From: Zygnema cylindricum
Lineage: Eukaryota > Streptophyta > Zygnematophyceae > Zygnematales > Zygnemataceae
DNA length: 64,000 nucleotides
Assembly (NCBI GenBank): GCA_037447655.1
Contig: JBBHKE010001879.1
Location: 1-64,000 of the forward strand
Direction: 5' to 3'
The notes under the pieces were generated by a model, which did no database searches, was not told the origin of the DNA, and saw only the letters and a program-made list of their open reading frames with translations. Shown here piece after piece: positions 1 to 11,576 of this stretch. The first letter of the stretch is position 1. Each line of letters opens with the position of its first letter. The position numbers and the translations under genes were made by a program.

Positions 1-2591
1 CTCCTCAAGAAACACCACAAAGCTATCAAACTCCCTTAACTCCTTGAACTCCTTCATAATCTACAAGGAGGATCAACTCTCACTCAATTGATAAAAACCT
101 CTCTCTCACTACGCCTCAATATACTCCAAACGTCACGTAACAATGCCAACCAAACCGTACATGTAAAACGCACTAAGCGCTAACCAATCAAACTACATCA
201 AGACGTAACACAACACAGTACACGACTAGAAACGCGTAAGAGTCAACGTGGTGAAACAAACGACCGACAAGTGCAAACCGACTTGAACTACACGGTACTG
301 CTAGAAAAGTCAAATGCGAACTGACTTGAACCACACGGTACGACTACAACTTGGGTGAACCGAAACGACCAAACAATTTCCACGTCACTTCTATAGTACG
401 ACTCAAATTTACGTGAAACGAAACGAAGCGAACAAACAATTTCCACGTCACTTCAAATATCTAGCGACGAAACTACTTCGTCGTTGGTCGTCACTGCTTT
501 AGCTACGAGAATGTCTCGTCGCTAAATGAGGTCTCAGTACTTAATCCTAACATAGAGCAGACCAGAGGACGTGAGCCCCGACATTCAAATTTCTGTTGAG
601 AATTCAATTGGCCGGAGATTGTCACCGCTAGATCAACGTTACAATGAGTGTCGGAGTACAGCTGTAAATTTCATTGGTTATAACCACCGATGGATATCCA
701 ATACCTTTACGTGTCAACTTTTGGTTGAGACGGTAAATGGCTTCCCGCTTCTGACAGACTTTAATTTGTGATTGCATGTTTAATAGGATTTCCTCCCACT
801 TAATGGGACGCGCTGGACTACAAAACAAGTTTTTTATTAGATTTGGCACGTAAAATTACCGAACTGACATGGAAGGTGACGAGCTAAATAATATGTCACT
901 TTTGCCGTTAATGGAAACTCACGTTGAAAGGTTATTTTGAAAAATTGGCTTTCGAAAGCGTAATAAGCAGGCTATTTTTGCACTTTTAAACAAAAGGGAC
1001 TTCTTCACTGCTACATAAAACAATAAACTACATCGCTATTCTTAATTAGAGCAAGTGAAATTCCAACTCTAATAATAAGAATACCTAAACTAAATTATGT
1101 TTCAGTTTGTGGCGTGTTATAGGTCGCTAATTAGTGTTTTCAAATTTTCAATGGAATGTCACCCTTAGGGTGAAAAGCCACAAGGTTGGTATTTTAGTGC
1201 CATCATTTGATCCCATCTTTTGGAGCCGCTTCCCTCAATTTCTTAAAGTGGCTTGTTTCTCTCCTCTAAGGGATGTAAATTTATGGCTTTGTTGTTGGCT
1301 ACACCTATTTTTTCCACTGTACGTTTCACGCCTGCTTAATTCTCCATCGCTCTTAGGTCCAAGCCCCCCTCCCCCCTTATATACCTTTACTTGGTTAAGT
1401 TGTCGAGTCACGTTACTGGGTCGTTTCGCTCGACGACATACATTCGCTCCAGTGATTTCACGAGGAGAGTCGATTCAAGCACAAGATATTATTTGTGACT
1501 CCACTATGATTATTGTCTCCAAGGGGGGTATGTTGTTCATCAAGAGGTTTTACGTATTATTTTTTTGCGACAAATATTGTGTTGCTCGATGGTGCTCGTT
1601 TTCTTTTAGTGTCATTGTCAAATTGGGCAAGCAACTTGAAATGTTGGAGTGGTTAGGTATGGCGTTGCTTAGGAAAGGGAGCATAATTATCCAAAACAAC
1701 AATTCTATGGAATAGTTTGTTGCGATTGCAATCCAATTATTTGGTTTTGTGTGAATTTCTTTGGATAAGTTCATCCGTACTTTTAGTGGTGTCGAAGGGG
1801 CTTTAGCTTCACAAGGAGCACAAACCTATATCCTTCTTAGTTTTGCTATTAGTGTTATGAATCGTCAAGGTCTTATTAAATTTCGTAAGCGTATAAGGGA
1901 CTTAAGGTGTTGCTTCTAGTAGTCTTTTAGCTCTGTTGAGGTCTGGTTAGGTAGTGTTGTTTTAGGTACGCTATTATTTTGTTTCTTTTGTGCTTGTGGT
2001 TTCTCTCAACGTTTTTTGTTCGATTGCCTTGTCTGTGTGCTTATTTCTTTCGTACTATTTTTCTTTTTAGTTTTCGTCTTTCAACCTCCGGTTTTTCATT
2101 TTCGCCTTTGTCGTCCGCCATTTCGTCCTATGTACTCAAATATTTTATAGTCGTGCTTCCTTAATAATGTAAGAAAGAGGAATGTACAAACTATAAGTAC
2201 TTATTGCGATGGCGCACATTGTTGCAGATCTATGGATGAGTGCGTCAAGTTAACTTTCAAAAGCTATGATCCTTTAGTGTTTTAAAACTACATCTTACCT
2301 CTGAAATGTAGGCCGTAGTTTAAATGAATTATCTACCAATTAATCTTAATCATTATATTGACGTGTTTTTCATACCAATATTATAATTTTCACAGCAATT
2401 TTGAATCTATTCATGTGCTTTTCATGTCAATGTTTTGACTTTTGCAATTATAATGTGTATATTATATATGTTTTTCGCACTATAGGAAATTCTATAATTT
2501 AGTGCATATATTAGGACGCTCTAAAACCGCACTTTTTATCTGCGCCTCTGTAGACAGTAGCACTATTTGACGGGGTGAGTTGTTGGTTAAC
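1..2591. other. Gene-free repeat-derived DNA
   Basis: I see no gene here. Open frames are short, lack recognisable motifs and often begin at GTG or TTG. Two degenerate direct duplications are visible: ACTTGAACTACACGGTAC near 285-302 recurs with changes near 323-340, and AAACAATTTCCACGTCACTT near 372 recurs near 434. The AT-rich stretch 2330-2520 has no readable structure. Confidence 0.5.
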
Positions 2592-2593
2592 TA

Positions 2594-3096
2594 CACCGCG
2601 CATCGTAATTAGAGTAATGAAAAAATTAGAGTAAAAAAAGAGAAAAAAATAATTAGAGTAATTTACTCTAATTTATGTGATAGAACTGTTTCAGAAAGGA
2701 ATTTACTCTAATTTATGCGGTGTACTCTAATTTGGCAAGTTAAATATCCTCTACTGTAAATAAGGTATTCGTACAGAATCTGACAAAACGTACAGTTTAT
2801 CGTCACTATGACGTTTGCACTGCGCGGATTGTTAAAACGCAGTTACATGATAATGGCCTGTATTAAATCATTATTTGTACTTTTTTATTTATAAAAAGTA
2901 CAATTTTGCACGGACGGATGTCATCCGTACTCCACACTATTTAAAACGAACATATATTAGAATTAGAAACGCTAATTAAACTTTCCCTTAAATAGAATAA
3001 TGAAAAAATTAGAATCATTTATTCTATTTGATGTGATAGAGTCGAAATTTCGAGCGACCGAATTAGAGTAATTTACTCTAATTACGATTCGCGGTG
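2594..3096. mobile_element. Mariner/Stowaway-like MITE, copy A
   Basis: A 503-bp segment with imperfect terminal inverted repeats. The left end reads CACCGCGCATCGTAATTAGA; the right end, reverse-complemented, reads CACCGCGAATCGTAATTAGA. TA flanks both sides (2592-2593 and 3097-3098), as expected for Tc1/mariner target duplications. The inside is AT-rich and full of AATTAGAGTAATTTACTCTAATT palindromes. A second copy of the right-hand end occurs at about 2705-2728, so this may be a shorter element plus a later internal rearrangement. It has no coding capacity. Two relatives lie at 6411 and 51803. Confidence 0.6.
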
Positions 3097-3613
3097 TACA
3101 GTCCAAGCAGAGAAACAGTCCTGACTGTCAGTCTGGCCTTTTCCTCGGCTTTTGTGACTATACTCTTGTCTTTTCGGCCGGATTTGCGTTGTACAACTAT
3201 CCCGAGTCCTTGGCGTAAGCTAATGATGGCAGTCAGGTTTTTAAGTCATTTTGTCGTTACGATAAGGATTGGGAACTGTTCAGTTCTTTAAAATTCAAAG
3301 CGACAAATGATTGGATCTTCGAGCAACTCTGACCTGGGCAGTCTGTTGTTTTATGAATCAGGGTAACCTTCCATCAGGCGAAAAGTGGGGTTGTTTTACT
3401 GGAAAAAAGTACCCTTCCGTACTAGGCCGTACTGTTTTTTTTTTTTTTTTTTCAAAAGATGTTTACTTAAAATTCGTTGAGATTCTCCAGACTTCCTGGA
3501 GAAAAAATACCACCGTCCGATTTTCAATTTTCGACGCAAACGCTTCATGTTTCCAGTACGTAGCTAGTCTCCTCCTACTGTCCTCGGGAGGAGAGTTTGT
3601 GATTACTGGACGC

Positions 3614-3743
3614 GTGTTTTTGGTCCACTTGTAAAGTCAGAGTCGATCCACGACAGACGTGAAGCAATAAAACTTACAGGTGTTTTTGTCCACTTGTAAA
3701 GTCAGAGTCGATCCACGACAGACGTGAAGCAATAAACTTACAT
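3614..3743. repeat. Tandem duplication, about 65-bp unit
   Basis: Two near-identical copies of a unit starting GTGTTTTTGGTCCACTTG occur at 3614 and 3680. Both contain GTCAGAGTCGATCCACGACA. Few differences separate them, so the duplication is probably recent. Confidence 0.75.
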
Positions 3744-3776
3744 GTGGCAATTGGAGTGTACAGTGTGACATAAAAG

Positions 3777-3853
3777 CCAGCCTGTTCGACGACAAATAAA
3801 TCTTGGTTGTATAGCCAGCATGTTCGACGACAAAAAAAAACTTGGTTGTAAGA
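3777..3853. repeat. Tandem duplication, about 40-bp unit
   Basis: Two copies of a unit containing CTGTTCGACGACAAATAAAT and TCTTGGTTGTA lie side by side. They differ mainly in the length of an A run. No gene is seen from 3100 to 4960 apart from this and the preceding duplication. Confidence 0.6.
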
Positions 3854-4969
3854 CATCTTGTGACGTCTCCTTCATAAATGTGCGATACCAGCGATTCACG
3901 TACAAATGGTACATTCTTGGACATTAACTTTAATTTTGTAACGGTTTTCGTGGCCGTTCATACAACAACAACCGTAAGAACGTTCAGATTGTACATTAGC
4001 GTGACGCTACTAGATATTTATATCGGCGTCTGGCCGTACACATACGCAGCTGCGATTTTGCCTTTTGCAAATGATGATTATTCCCGGGCGGCTCAACAGG
4101 TCCTACGTGGTACCAATCGCAATCTAACACCTCATTCACTGGCACGACCTGATGGAAGGGTGTTACAAATATTAGGGCCAGTAAACGGTTCGTACGATTA
4201 CTGGGAACGCCTGATGGAAGGTTACCCTCATTGAAAATTTAGAGATTGTCAGCAGACTCGTCTTGATTCCATACAATATTTATGGGATGTAAAGAACGCT
4301 GAAATATGGACGGAGACGATTTATCGGAAGGTGGAAAGGAAGATCAGAAAGTCACATCGATCATAATATGCTACAGTACTGTACTGTAGCTACAACGTTT
4401 GTAGTATGGTATTTTTATCGTTATCCCTAATCTTGCTAAACTGAACTGTCATACCAAGTCGAAGCTGGTTGACAATTAAAAGCGAAACCTGCAACTGTTT
4501 TGCTCTTTTTGCATCATTCCTTGGATGCCAAATTCGTTCTGATCCCGTGACGTAATAAGGTTTTGGACTATGTAATCGTCCAAAAATTGCCGTACCATAG
4601 TCTTGTCGTGAGATTACTAATTCCACCAGAGGATACTTTATTTCGTCGTTTGCTCTTGTCCGACCAAATACCGTTTGTGGAAGAATCTTCACTACAGAGA
4701 AACATAATAACAAGTTGACCAATCTTATGTTCAAATTGGACCCCCAGGGGGCCGTAGCTGATCCGTACGGTACTTGGAATACGATTTTACGTTCATAATT
4801 GCGTGCACAGTATTGCCAAACATTGACGAAAAAATACTTTAAACTTAACAAGCCATAAGTCAAGGTGCAGACCTAAAAATGTGTGAACCATAAGTTGTCG
4901 ATGCCAAAACTTTCAAATTTTGAACTTCTACAGTGATACGGTACAGTAGTACGGTACGATACCTAGAAC

Positions 4970-5609
4970 CATAGTTCAAAAGTAGGTGAAAGTAGGCCCA
5001 TACAGTATGCCTATTGTATGCAAAACATACAATATGCCCTTAAAACCCATATTGTATTGGTCGAAAAATGAAAATAAAGGTTAAGAGGGTTGAGTTGCAC
5101 ATCGATCGATAGAGAATTAAACGGCATGTCTAAATTTTGAAAAAAATTGGGACAAAAAATATTTTTTCTGTGAATTTTGAGGTGTTTTTTATTTCAACCG
5201 TCAGATTTGGACGATCGAACGGTCGCTGATCAAAGTAGCGATCTTAAGAAGATCACATGAAAAGCCCATAACACAACTTACGATAGGACAATCTGTCATA
5301 TTCGCGTCTGCAATTTTGAAGGCCACACTAAATAAAGCATCAAATTGACCAACCAGGTTGCCCGTCCGCGTTTTTTTTTTTTTTTTCGGGTTTTCTTTCC
5401 CGCGGAATGTCATCCTACGTCGTGTCAGTTCGCTAGAAAATTTCGTCAGGTGGCGTGCGCTGTACCATGATCATACGTCAGATTCGTACGATCGTACAAG
5501 AGTGCCCACAACGCACATCCATACAATATGCCTACTCTACGCGAGTTTAGTGCCAAGTTTAGTGCGCCTACCAAAGGCATACCATAAAAACGCCTACTTT
5601 TGAACTATG
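4970..5609. mobile_element. hAT-like MITE, CATAGTTCAAAAGTAGG family, long copy
   Basis: A 640-bp element with 17-bp perfect terminal inverted repeats CATAGTTCAAAAGTAGG. The flank CCTAGAAC precedes it directly (4962-4969) and recurs two bases after the right end (5612-5619), consistent with an 8-bp hAT-type target duplication with a small irregularity. It contains no transposase frame. Internal sequence near 5210-5290 is shared in inverse orientation with the shorter relative at 5807-6126. Confidence 0.7.
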
Positions 5610-5806
5610 GTCCTAGAACAATATAACCTGCTAAAAAAACAAACAACCAACACTATTAGGACTTCACAAATTTCTCCAACTTACCGGTCCAGACGACAAA
5701 AATCGGTATTCCATTACGAAACATATTGTAACCTGGTTTCGTTGTCGGGAAGCTAAAAGTTTAAACGTTAGTCCTATTACACTAAATTAATATTGCATTA
5801 TCGAAT

Positions 5807-6126
5807 CATAGTTCAAAAGTAGGGCGTTTTTATGGTAGGCCTTTGGTCGGCGCCTTTATCGTAAGTTGTGTTATGGGCTTTTCATGTGATCTTCTTAGAT
5901 CGCTACTTTGATCAGCGACCTTCCGATCTTCCGAATCTGACGGGTTGTAAATAATTTTTTTTTGGTCTGAATGTTTTAATTGGTCCGATTTTTGGTTCGA
6001 ATGTTTTAATTGGTCCGAATAGGTCCGAATAGGTTCGAATACAATATGGGTCTTAAGGTCATATTGTATGTTTTGCATACAATAGGCATATTGTATGGGC
6101 CTACTTTCACCTACTTTTGAACTATG
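5807..6126. mobile_element. hAT-like MITE, CATAGTTCAAAAGTAGG family, short copy
   Basis: A 320-bp element bounded by CATAGTTCAAAAGTAGG and its inverse. It is flanked by a perfect 8-bp target duplication TATCGAAT (5799-5806 and 6127-6134), the length typical of hAT transposition. It lies in the opposite orientation to the 640-bp relative at 4970-5609: its right arm repeats that element's left arm and its left arm the right arm. It looks like an internally deleted copy and has no coding capacity. Confidence 0.85.
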
Positions 6127-6410
6127 TATCGAATCAAAAAGATACGCGATGACGTAGGCCACCTCACCAGGTGATTTACGACTGCACACAATGCCAAAAT
6201 TGTAGAATGCTTTTGTTTAGTCCACAAATATTGAAGGTACAACCGTACAGCACCGTCACTCGTTTTCAACCACCCTCAAAGTCCAATGAGCGTTTGATTG
6301 CAAAAGTACAGTACCTTTTAGCAAACCGTGAAGTACTGTACTTTTTAGCATAAAAAGACAATAACCGTATCTCAACAGTATCTGATGATTTCTAGTCGAC
6401 CCTTTGAGTA

Positions 6411-6631
6411 CACCGCCAATCGCTATTAGCGTGTAGGTTTGATTAGCGTATACTATTATTTAGCGTGGTGTACGCTAATTGGGAATTTGGAAATTTTGGA
6501 AGAAATCGATTACTCCTATTTAGGAATTAGGGCTTTTTTTAAATAGTGTGGATAATTCTATTTGAGAATAAAAAACAAAAAAAAAGCGGGACGGGGATTA
6601 GCGTACACAACGCTAATAGCGATTGGCGGTG
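6411..6631. mobile_element. Mariner/Stowaway-like MITE, copy B
   Basis: A 221-bp element with inverted termini CACCGCCAATCGCTATTAGC at both ends, flanked by TA at 6409-6410 and 6632-6633. A second internal pair of TTAGCGT motifs follows. It shares the CACYGC..ATCG terminal pattern with the elements at 2594-3096 and 51803-51936. Confidence 0.75.
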
Positions 6632-6633
6632 TA

Positions 6634-8033
<1,400 letters not shown>

Positions 8034-8133
8034 ACCCCACCAGGGAATCCCGTACAGCCCCCCCCGGACAAACCTGATTTCATTTGAATTGTACCCCAAT
8101 CCACGGCTTCTAACTAGTGTGGCCAGCCGCCCC

Positions 8134-9477
8134 ATGTCGGGCCACGTCCCCAACAGCCACATGGCGGCTGTCGAGGGGTGGGTAGAGCGAGCTGCGGATG
8201 AGACAACACATCCGTACGATCTGTACGGATCCGTACGATCCGACAGCAGTAACCGCGGCGTACCACGGAGCTACGGAAGCGACAACGGAGAAATGCAAGG
8301 AACTGGGCCGCGTTCTCCTGGGGAAGCTGTCCCAGGTGATTTCAACAGTGGCGGCTATCATAACAGAGGGTCAAACGGGTACAAAGGGGGGTTAAGATCC
8401 TACGAAGGACCGCACAATGGGGGGTACGAGGGGGGGAGGAGAAACTCTATATCGCGTCCAGAGGACTATTTCCAACGCATGGATTCTTTGAACGGAACGG
8501 AACGCTACGATCATAACAGCATGGAGCCCGAACGGTACGGATATGGAGCGGAGGGGATGCAGAGAGGAGACCCGAGAGGAGGAGGAGGGAGAGAGTACGG
8601 AAGGGAGAGGGAGAGCGATTATCGAGGAATGGAACCAATGGGAAGGAGAGGAGAAGTGGGGTATAACTACAACGATGAATTCACAAGAATCGATTCTTTG
8701 CCAAGGAGTGCGAATGGGAGGGAGAGGGAGAGAGAGAGAGATTTGAGAGAGAGAGAAATGAGAGAGAGAGAAATAAGAGAGAGAGAAATGAGAGAGAGAG
8801 ACATGAGAGAGAGAGACTACCGCATGTGTCATGGGGGAGGAGGAGGAGAAGCTCCTCCTTTACGGAGAATGAACACAGCCAGTGCCAACATGGAACCGTC
8901 GAATTTACGGCGATCCGACACAATGTCTAGTGTTGAAAATTCGCGGAGATCGGAACGGAACGGAACGGCGGCGCTTCGTCGCATGGATACGGAGGGCTCC
9001 AACCAGCCTCTCCCTCTGAGAAGAATGGATACCGCGGGAAGCATTGGAAACGGGTTAAGAAGAATGGATACCGAGCGATCGAATAGAGAGGATCCCTTGC
9101 GACGTATGAACACTCTAAGCCTATCAGAAGCCGACGATTCCGTATTAAAACGGATGAATACGTATTCCCAGGGCGATTTGCATACGCTTCGTCGAATAAA
9201 TACGTTAACTCGCACTCAGACAGCGCCACGTACGGTCGTAAGCGGGAAAAAGGCTGTACGGATCGAAATCGCGAAGGGAGCGACGGGCGGCAAATTTGTC
9301 CGTATCGATGTGGCCGCTTTGGCGGCGGCGAAAGAAAAAAATTCGCGCGCGAGTTCGCGAATCCACGACGTGGATTATTCGTCGAGAACGCCGCCAGTTC
9401 CTCCACCGGCGGCGAAACCGAGGTCGAGAGGAGGGTTTGGGTGTATGGGGGGAGGAGGAGGAGGAGTGCTGCCTTAG
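8134..9477 (+). CDS. Low-complexity protein with LRRMNT/LRRMDT motif array
   Basis: A single uninterrupted frame. The frame is open from 8089, but the first ATG is at 8134 (another in-frame ATG is at 8161), giving 447 residues from 8134. I recognise no catalytic domain. The N-terminal half is Gly/Arg/Ser/Tyr-rich. A block near 8721-8820 encodes alternating Arg-Glu and MRERE repeats from a GAGA microsatellite. The motif [LFV]x[RK][MIS][DN][ST] appears ten times: FQRMDS, FTRIDS, then LRRMNT, LRRSDT, LRRMDT three times, LRRMNT, LKRMNT and LRRINT between 8860 and 9210. Leu at -5 and Arg at -3 to a Ser/Thr fits the published preference of CDPK/SnRK-type kinases, so the array could be a phosphorylation platform; that is inference. 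The C-terminal part holds VRIEIAKG and FVRIDVAALAAAKEK, a Pro stretch and a Gly-rich end with one Cys. Frame integrity and conserved motif spacing argue for a real gene, but expression is unproven. Confidence 0.6.
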   Translation: MSGHVPNSHMAAVEGWVERAADETTHPYDLYGSVRSDSSNRGVPRSYGSDNGEMQGTGPRSPGEAVPGDFNSGGYHNRGSNGYKGGLRSYEGPHNGGYEGGRRNSISRPEDYFQRMDSLNGTERYDHNSMEPERYGYGAEGMQRGDPRGGGGREYGRERESDYRGMEPMGRRGEVGYNYNDEFTRIDSLPRSANGRERERERDLREREMREREIREREMRERDMRERDYRMCHGGGGGEAPPLRRMNTASANMEPSNLRRSDTMSSVENSRRSERNGTAALRRMDTEGSNQPLPLRRMDTAGSIGNGLRRMDTERSNREDPLRRMNTLSLSEADDSVLKRMNTYSQGDLHTLRRINTLTRTQTAPRTVVSGKKAVRIEIAKGATGGKFVRIDVAALAAAKEKNSRASSRIHDVDYSSRTPPVPPPAAKPRSRGGFGCMGGGGGGVLP

Positions 9478-11576
9478 GGTTTTGGGACAGTATAGGAAGG
9501 TTTTGTGAGAACATCAAGGATCGGGGTTAAATGGGTTTAAAGCGAAGGTTGAGGAATAGGAAGTGGTTTAGGTTTGAGGTTTTTGTGGAGAGTTTGGGAG
9601 GAAGTTATTTGGAGGGTGGTTGGTGTGAGAGGTGTAATGTTTTATGTTTTCGCGCCGTGTGTTTTACATGTAATGCTGGTAGGGATTGAGAGAATAGGAG
9701 GGGAAGTATTTGGGGTTTAGGTTATGAATTAGGAATGTTAGGATTAGAATTCCATGAAAGTCTTTGGGATATAATTTTTTAATTTGTTAGAGAATTTGTT
9801 GCTCATTGAGGAAGACTGGATTTTTTTTTTTATTATTATTTTTTTAATCATATACTTTTGTTTCTTTTTATATGTCTGAATGGCACGTGGAAGTAAATTA
9901 CTAATTCTTTTACAATTCCTTTTATAGTTTGTAGATTGTGTTACATTTGGGGAAGACGGGCACTTAATTGCAAACTAAATGCAAGGCTAAACTGACATTG
10001 TGATTTCCTTTGCAAGTCACTAAATAATAGAACTAGGGAAATTATAACGATCACTTATTTTCTGTGCAACTTTTCTTTTGCAGTACTTGTTTATTATAGT
10101 TTGAATTTGCATAGAGGATCAAAAGCTGTCCATTTCGTAAATAATTGACCAGTCCGATTCGTTATTTCCATAAAGGTAATATTTGAAAACTTTATTTCCT
10201 TCTTTTAGAGAAAAAAGGCTGCCAGCACCGAATCACGAGTAATACAACTCTATGATGTAATAGAACATAAATCTCCAAGAAGAATCATTTTTGCATCGTA
10301 AGGTATCTCAATACTTAGAAACTTTCGAGAAAATTAATGTCAAGGCTTCATATAAAACGCAAAGAAAGATTGAATATATGGAAAGTTAACAAGACAGCTA
10401 ATATTTTAGATGGTGAAAGTTGGTGTACGAGGTGGCCCAATCATTGTGTTGTTTGTTCCATAATGTTGTTTCTAATTGATGTCAAGAGCAGATGGAGTGG
10501 GCAATGAGATAGTTAGAGGGATTTACGAAGGATGACCATTTCAGTATGATGAGTACAACTATAAACAAGCACATGTAAACTAAAAATGTATGCTTGTAAA
10601 TTTCGTTTCCTAATTCAATATGAACTATATATGTATGCCTATAATTTTGGACTCTTCAATAACTTTGGTCTTTGTTATCAGTTTTAATGTGTTTCCCTTT
10701 GTCTGTATTCTCCTCGTTGCTTTTTTGTCATATGTCCTCCTTGGTGTTTGCATTTCCCCCCTTTCTAGGCATATGTAATGTAATTTTCTGCATGCCGTTT
10801 ATGTCAGTTCTGATATAAAGATGTAGACATTTTCCAAATGTCACGCGTTTCAAGTTTCAAATTAATTGTGTCTACTGAAGGTCGCTTCTCTATTCATAGC
10901 CTTTAGCCTAACAAATCCTTCAAAACTAACCCTCAAACTTGAAATTTGTCCTTCCAAAAGCTCAATTGAACTTAAAACAATTCACTGGCCATGGACATAA
11001 ATTACAGCCTACTACCGTCAACAGTACTGAAGCTTCACCCTACCCTCATCCCCCACATTTCTATAATAAACGATGAAAACGACCTAAAATTCGCCTTAAC
11101 CGTATTGCTGACCTCCGAACCGGCAGCCGAATCCTAAAATTGAACTGGAAAAACTTTAAAGTTGTCCCTTCCCCTGTTTAAAGTTTCCAACCGTGCGGAA
11201 ATTTATGTCCGCACAAAAAGCAAAATTTGCTAGTGGAAACATGCGCACCATATACTCGTTCGTTCCATATCCGTACAAAATGTATATACAGTATCCCGGA
11301 ACATATTAAATGATTAAATGCGACCCGGTTAAAGTGATGCTAAAAGTCTCAAATCTTGCACGCATGATGCTGTGCTTCTCCAAAACCCTGAAGAGTGCTG
11401 TTAACCAGATTATATGTATGTTTTTCCCTCAGCCCTAAATTTGTAGCCCTGAAACTAGAAGGGCACGTCCACTTAATGTCTTTAAGTTTTGCTTCGTATA
11501 CCTTTTCCCAAAAACTTGGAGATTCAAAGAACGCGCTGTCTTTCCTTTCACCACGTGTCGTTTGACACGTGTGGAA
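9478..11576. other. Intergenic interval
   Basis: 3' flank of the motif-array gene and upstream region of EF-Ts. AT-rich, with no open frame of note and no clear repeat. A palindromic CACGTGTCGTTTGACACGTG lies at 11552-11571 just before the EF-Ts start codon; it contains G-box-like CACGTG cores and could be a promoter or leader element. Confidence 0.4.

Noticed and set aside
1134-1715. 193-codon frame starting MFSNFQWN on the + strand
   Set aside because: No motif, TTG/GTG-type start, hydrophobic Phe/Leu/Ser composition typical of AT-rich non-coding DNA, and no supporting splice structure.
3614-3853. CRISPR-like array
   Set aside because: Only two copies of each unit, head to tail without spacers, in a eukaryotic context.
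8110-9517. Antisense and alternate-frame frames over the LRRMNT gene
   Set aside because: Shadows of the Arg/Gly-rich + strand frame; no independent motif.
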